This document shows, piece by piece, positions 59,845 to 64,000 of a stretch of DNA of 64,000 nucleotides. The position numbers and the translations under genes are program-made. Below the pieces are notes generated by a model. The model had not been told where the DNA came from. It did not search any database and saw only the letters and a program-made list of their open reading frames with translations. Location: contig NZ_BMKD01000003.1 of NCBI RefSeq assembly GCF_014643835.1, forward strand, positions 248,001 through 312,000, in the 5' to 3' direction. Every line of letters starts with the position of its first letter. Within the stretch, counting starts at the first letter, position 1. The DNA comes from Mucilaginibacter rubeus (GTDB lineage Bacteria; Bacteroidota; Bacteroidia; Sphingobacteriales; Sphingobacteriaceae).

Positions 59845-59867
59845 CTGTTATTATGGATAATAGGAGG

Positions 59868-62270
59868 TTATTTAACCGCCCATTCGTGGATCCCGGAAGA
59901 ATTATCAACCGGTAACTGAATTTCCATCCGCAAGGCTGTAGTAGCAACCGGCTCAAAAGTAACTACGTTAAAGCTATCTTTACTTATGGCGTAGGATGTA
60001 GTATTTTTAACAGGAACCCACTGCCCGTCTTTTTTATACAGGATCTTGTATGATACCGGGATGCGGCAGCCACCCCATGGGCCGTCATCATACCAGTAAA
60101 CTTTTGATTCACTAACGGTGTGTTCAGTATCAAAATCATACTGCACAAACTCATTGGTGTTTTTTGCAGGCCACCAGTGCAGGTATGGGTAGTTGGTATC
60201 TTTGGAATCGGCGGGTTCATACTGGTCTTTTATTGCAGCAAACATCCTTACGTTTTTTAACGACGCGCTTACTTTGCTGGTGCTGGCAATGGTAGGTGCC
60301 GGTTTTGGCCGCACTGCCGAAGTTTCATAAGGGATCCAAACGGTCATTTCGCTCGGACCGCGATTGGCCCAGGCATAGTAGGGGATAGCCTTCACCATTT
60401 GGTCGGTTTGTAAAATGCTGTCGGTTTTTAGTTGGCGTTTGGCGCTTTTTCCTTCGGCACTGATTACATCGACGCCATTGAGCAGGTCGGCATGATAGTT
60501 GGCATCGGCAATGGCATTTTTATCAATCAATATGTTTTGTGCCAGGCTGTCCTTGTTATCAGGGCCTTCAAGACAATAAACAATTGGGCCGCGCTCAAAA
60601 GCAAATCTGCCACGGTCGTCTTTAACCTGTTGATTGGCCAATACCTTTTCGGTTTCCATCGGTAATAAAAGTGAAACCTTATCGCCTTTTTTCCAGGTGC
60701 GTTTTAATATGGCATAGCCTTTTTCAGTTTCAAATGATTTTGCCTGCCCGTTGATCATCAATGTAAGCGGGAAAGACTTCTTATCCATGAAGGTGTACAG
60801 GTCGCCTGGTACAGGTTGTTGTTTTGCCCAGCCCGGGATGCGTACCCTTAAAGTAAATTCGCCGGTTTTATCGGGGTTAACGGTAATGTCAACCCTGCCT
60901 TTCCAGGGGTAGTCGGTTTGTTGTACAATGTTTACGTTACCCGAAGTAAGTTTGATATTACTTGAGTTGCTCATAAACAGGTTAACGTACAGGTCGTTTT
61001 TGTTTTTGGCATACACATAACCCGGTAATGAAGGTAAAAAGCGGGTCATGTTGCTGATACAGCAGGCGCAACTGATCCATGCGCTGCGCTGATGCTGGAA
61101 CATGGAAGCCAGCGGATTTGGATAGAAAAATCTGTTACCACTCAACGATACGCCCGATAACAGGCCATTGTAAAGCGTACGTTCAAGCACGTCAATATAT
61201 TTCGAATCGCCGTGCAGCAGGAACATCCTGTTGTTCCAGTAAACGTTGCCAATAGCCGCGCAGGTTTCTGCATAGGCCGACATATTAGGCAATTGATACG
61301 CTTCGCCAAAAGCTTCACCTGCCCCGGTTGCACCGATGCCGCCGGTGATGTATAATTTTTTGGTTACAACATCACTCCAGATATCGTCAATGGCCGCCAG
61401 ATATTTGGTATTACCTGTTAGTGCGGCTATATCGGCCATACCGGTGTACATATAAGCAGCCCTTACCGCGTGGCCTTCGGCTTCATGCTGGTCAACCACT
61501 TTTTTATCGGCCTGGTTGTAAGCATCTCCCTTAGGGCCGCGCACATCTAAAAAGAATTTGGCGAGGTCGAGGTATTGCTTGTTGCCGGTTACACGGTACA
61601 TTTTTGACAATCCGATCTCCACTATCTGATGGCCCGGATACTCCTCAATTTTGCCCGGTCCAAAAGTTTTAACCAGCAGGTCAGCATTTTTTATGGCAAT
61701 GTTGAGCAGTGTGCGTTTACCGGTTGCCTGGTAATGTGCCACAGCTGCTTCATAAAGGTGGCCTGCGTTATATAGTTCGTGGCTAAGGTCTTCTTCCTTT
61801 TCCCAGCGTTTGGAACCTATCCACTCATGAGGCTTTTTAGCGTTAACAGTCCTGAAAGTGTATAAATAGCCATCCGGCTCCTGGGCCGCGCCGATAATGG
61901 AGATGAGGCTATCAATGGATTTATCAAGCTGCGGGTTCCTTTTATTCTGCATGGAATAGGATGCACCTTCAATGGCCTTATATACGTCGGTATCATCAAA
62001 TGGAAATTCACTTAACTTATCACCATCCAGTTTTTTTGCCGCACGTAAAAAGTTATCCATACGCCCATTGGCTTTACATTGCGCCAGTACATACGGAATG
62101 GTAACGGTGGCATTTACTTCCATTTTGGGCTGCCAGAAGTTGTCATTTACATGTACGCTTGTGAAGGCAACAGGTTGGATGGGGTAATCTTTTTGCTGTG
62201 CCAATACCGGGCTTGTAAGTGCAGCCCATGAAAGGGCAAGCACAACGACAGCTTTTTGTTTATTGATCAT
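59868..62270 (-). CDS. GH127 beta-L-arabinofuranosidase with discoidin-like C-terminus
   Basis: 800 residues from ATG 62270; an upstream in-frame TTG (62279) is less likely. Signal peptide ends SPVLAQ. GH127 barrel: FTSVHVNDNFWQPKM, Glu335/Cys337 in YAETCAAIGN, Cys403-Cys404 in SCACCISN, then beta-sandwich GRFAFERGPIVYCLEG and YYAWANRGPSEMTVWIP. Unlike the 680-residue GH127 at 5546, it carries about 135 extra C-terminal residues (VYWYDDGPWGGCRIP, VTFEPVATTALRMEIQL) resembling an F5/8 type C carbohydrate-binding domain. It lies 27 bp downstream of a GH146-type gene, so the two form an operon for beta-L-arabinofuranosides. Confidence 0.92.
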   Translation of the reverse strand: MINKQKAVVVLALSWAALTSPVLAQQKDYPIQPVAFTSVHVNDNFWQPKMEVNATVTIPYVLAQCKANGRMDNFLRAAKKLDGDKLSEFPFDDTDVYKAIEGASYSMQNKRNPQLDKSIDSLISIIGAAQEPDGYLYTFRTVNAKKPHEWIGSKRWEKEEDLSHELYNAGHLYEAAVAHYQATGKRTLLNIAIKNADLLVKTFGPGKIEEYPGHQIVEIGLSKMYRVTGNKQYLDLAKFFLDVRGPKGDAYNQADKKVVDQHEAEGHAVRAAYMYTGMADIAALTGNTKYLAAIDDIWSDVVTKKLYITGGIGATGAGEAFGEAYQLPNMSAYAETCAAIGNVYWNNRMFLLHGDSKYIDVLERTLYNGLLSGVSLSGNRFFYPNPLASMFQHQRSAWISCACCISNMTRFLPSLPGYVYAKNKNDLYVNLFMSNSSNIKLTSGNVNIVQQTDYPWKGRVDITVNPDKTGEFTLRVRIPGWAKQQPVPGDLYTFMDKKSFPLTLMINGQAKSFETEKGYAILKRTWKKGDKVSLLLPMETEKVLANQQVKDDRGRFAFERGPIVYCLEGPDNKDSLAQNILIDKNAIADANYHADLLNGVDVISAEGKSAKRQLKTDSILQTDQMVKAIPYYAWANRGPSEMTVWIPYETSAVRPKPAPTIASTSKVSASLKNVRMFAAIKDQYEPADSKDTNYPYLHWWPAKNTNEFVQYDFDTEHTVSESKVYWYDDGPWGGCRIPVSYKILYKKDGQWVPVKNTTSYAISKDSFNVVTFEPVATTALRMEIQLPVDNSSGIHEWAVK

Positions 62271-62297
62271 GATATTCAAGTTCTTTTACTTTTAAAA

Positions 62298-64000
62298 TTA
62301 GTTTTTAACCATCCGGCTGCCGTAAACCGGGCCTGCGCTGTTCTCTTTTTGCGGCAGCAGTTTTACGGTTACTTTTTGTTTGCCTTTTGTCAGTTCAATA
62401 GGCAAGGTGTAGCTGATATCGTAAAAACGGCTCTCTTTATATTGGTTCAAATCTTCAGAAGCCAATTTAACGCCATCAATCAAAATATCAAATTTTCTGC
62501 CGCGGTTGTCCATGCCCCAGTAGCTGTTAATCAGCGTATTTTGCGCATTGGCATCAACCTTCATTTCATATTGCAGGTAGCCTCCGTTCTCTGTTGACCG
62601 CCATTTCTTTTGGTGATCTTCGCCTGTAGTGGCGTTTTCACTGCTGAAGTTATGATCGCGCTCGGGCTGCATTTCGCCTACACGTAAAATGTCCATGGTG
62701 CGGGCTTCTAACTCCTGTTGTTTTTTCCTTTGCTCGTCATACGCTTTTTGCTGCACAATCCAGGCCTGTGGTGTAAATACGTCCCAGTAAACAGAATAGT
62801 ATTGATTTTGGGTTTGATTAAAAGGGATTAGTGTAACTTCTTCAGGTTTTGAAATATTCACCGTACGGAAGCTCAATTGTTTCTTGTCAACCATTTGCAG
62901 CCATTGGTTAGGGTCAGTTTCGCTGGTTACAAAAACCGGAACACCTTTCAACGGATCGGGCTCTGTATTGCCTAAAACACCAGCCAATAATACCGGGCCG
63001 TAAAATACCGCGCGCCTGTTGGCATTGTCGGGCATGGCTTCGGTATAAAGCTTTTCGGGTGTTGTAAATTCAATTTTATCGTTGTTGCTCCATTTGCGGT
63101 TTAGCACAATATATCCCTGGTCATCAGTGGCAGCATTTTGAGTTTTCCCGTTAATGCTGATGGTAGCAGCGCCAGTCCATTTTGGTTTACGGATGCGGAT
63201 AGCCATGGTAAGCGGCTTTTTGGTGTTCACCGTAAATGTGATGTGATCGTCATTAGGGAAACTGCTTTGCTGCTTCACCGATAAACCTTTTGATGCCCAG
63301 TTAAGTACTGAGGGGATAAACAGGTTTACATATAAGCTGCCATCGGCACCTTTAAAGTAAATGCTTTCGTTGTATTTAACATGGTTTTCCATGCCCGAAC
63401 CAACACAGCAGGTAAAATCATCAAATGGCGTACTATAATGCTTGGTGCCGCCCATACGCAATGGTACAAAGTAGCACATCATCCCGTCAGTGTGGTTTTG
63501 CGATGCAAGGATATGGTTATACAGCGCTTTCTCGTAGTAATCCATCAGCATGGCCGAAGGCTCAACCGCAAACAAATGCCGGGTTAATTTCAGCATGTTG
63601 TAGGTATTGCAGGTTTCGGTAGTGTTTTCTGTTAGCTTATCGTTCAGTTTGTCTGCATCGCTCAGGTATTCATAATTGCTGTTACCTCCTGTTGCGTAGG
63701 AATGGTGGTTAACAATGGTTTCCCAAAAGAAATCGGCAATGGCTTTGTCTTTTTTATCGCCGGTAAGCTCGTACCTGCGTGCACTGGCTATTATCTTAGG
63801 GATCTGGGTGTTAGAATGCTTGCCCGGCAGTATATCCTGTTTTTGTGATAGCGGATCGAGAATCTTTTTATCATAGAATTTATAGGATAGCTCCAGGTAT
63901 TTTTTATCTCCATTAATAGCATAGAGGTTAGTTAATGTTTCTGCCATACCTCCATATTCACACAGCAGCATTTTTTGCAGTTTCTCGTCATCAAGGTTTT
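62298..64000 (-). CDS. GH146-type beta-L-arabinofuranosidase, N-terminally truncated
   Basis: The frame is open to the right edge (reading DDEKLQKMLLCEYGGMAET), so the start lies beyond the window; about 567 residues are seen. Barrel motifs: TTETCNTYNMLKLTRHLF (Glu-x-Cys) and FDDFTCCVGSGMENH (Cys-Cys), the GH146 version of the GH127 zinc/thiol site. The C-terminus has a DUF4986-like strand region (YYSVYWDVFTPQAW) and a DUF6805-like beta-sandwich (GGYLQYEMKVDA to GPVYGSRMV). Characterised GH146 enzymes release beta-L-arabinofuranose from pectic arabinan or rhamnogalacturonan side chains. Probable first-transcribed partner of the GH127 gene. Confidence 0.9.
   Translation of the reverse strand, partial: NLDDEKLQKMLLCEYGGMAETLTNLYAINGDKKYLELSYKFYDKKILDPLSQKQDILPGKHSNTQIPKIIASARRYELTGDKKDKAIADFFWETIVNHHSYATGGNSNYEYLSDADKLNDKLTENTTETCNTYNMLKLTRHLFAVEPSAMLMDYYEKALYNHILASQNHTDGMMCYFVPLRMGGTKHYSTPFDDFTCCVGSGMENHVKYNESIYFKGADGSLYVNLFIPSVLNWASKGLSVKQQSSFPNDDHITFTVNTKKPLTMAIRIRKPKWTGAATISINGKTQNAATDDQGYIVLNRKWSNNDKIEFTTPEKLYTEAMPDNANRRAVFYGPVLLAGVLGNTEPDPLKGVPVFVTSETDPNQWLQMVDKKQLSFRTVNISKPEEVTLIPFNQTQNQYYSVYWDVFTPQAWIVQQKAYDEQRKKQQELEARTMDILRVGEMQPERDHNFSSENATTGEDHQKKWRSTENGGYLQYEMKVDANAQNTLINSYWGMDNRGRKFDILIDGVKLASEDLNQYKESRFYDISYTLPIELTKGKQKVTVKLLPQKENSAGPVYGSRMVKN

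Noticed and set aside
59714-59956. N-terminal extension of the histone-like frame
   Set aside because: The extra 81 residues overlap the end of the GH127 gene and its terminator and do not look protein-like; the ATG at 59713 gives the standard family start.

Overview
The window reads as chromosomal DNA of a polysaccharide-degrading Bacteroidota, most likely Sphingobacteriaceae and Mucilaginibacter/Pedobacter-like. The evidence is two SusC/SusD pairs, a hybrid two-component system (HTCS) regulator, many signal-peptide glycoside hydrolases (GH), an Hc1-like histone, TAnnTTTG-type promoters and the near absence of Shine-Dalgarno sequences. The genus is inference. No tRNA, rRNA, CRISPR array, transposase or phage gene was seen.

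Layout. (1) 1-7588, plus strand: the 3' end of a glycan locus with a truncated GH2 beta-galactosidase, a GH106-like alpha-L-rhamnosidase and a GH127 beta-L-arabinofuranosidase. (2) 7589-8222: a non-coding repeat island between convergent genes. (3) 17844-8223, minus strand: a tight seven-gene operon for an acid-sugar pathway (Fe-alcohol dehydrogenase, DapA-like aldolase, PdxA2-like dehydrogenase, four-carbon-acid-sugar kinase, Na+/solute symporter, SASA esterase, DUF5703 protein), divergent from fructose-1,6-bisphosphatase. (4) 19.4-25.6 kb: an orphan TonB-dependent receptor, then an overlapping pair of a GH89 alpha-N-acetylglucosaminidase and an HGSNAT-like membrane acetyltransferase. (5) 26.1-31.3 kb: an arabinan-type operon (GH43, GH51, double GH43). 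(6) 31.4-33.7 kb: an AraC-type regulator, an NTF2-like protein and a PEP-mutase-family enzyme, all three behind the same promoter/operator element. (7) 33.9-39.7 kb: a SAM-I riboswitch, a TlpA-like protein, a 35-codon ORF ending in three Cys codons, then SusC/SusD; this looks like a sulfur-responsive uptake unit. (8) 39.9-57.7 kb: idi, then a complete HTCS-controlled polysaccharide utilisation locus (PUL): HTCS, SusC, SusD, GH5-ricin lectin, GH30, GH2, GH35. (9) 57.7-64.0 kb, minus strand: a membrane protein, a cupin, a histone-like protein, a GH127 with a discoidin-like tail, and a GH146-type enzyme cut by the window edge.

How it fits together. The enzyme set (beta-galactosidases of GH2 and GH35, a GH30 of the endo-beta-1,6-galactanase type, GH43/GH51 alpha-arabinofuranosidases, GH127/GH146 beta-arabinofuranosidases, GH106) fits plant arabinogalactan-protein, extensin or rhamnogalacturonan side chains; this is inference from families. 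Two non-routine systems stand out: the riboswitch plus poly-Cys ORF unit at 33.9-39.7 kb, and the three-promoter mini-regulon at 31.4-32.9 kb.
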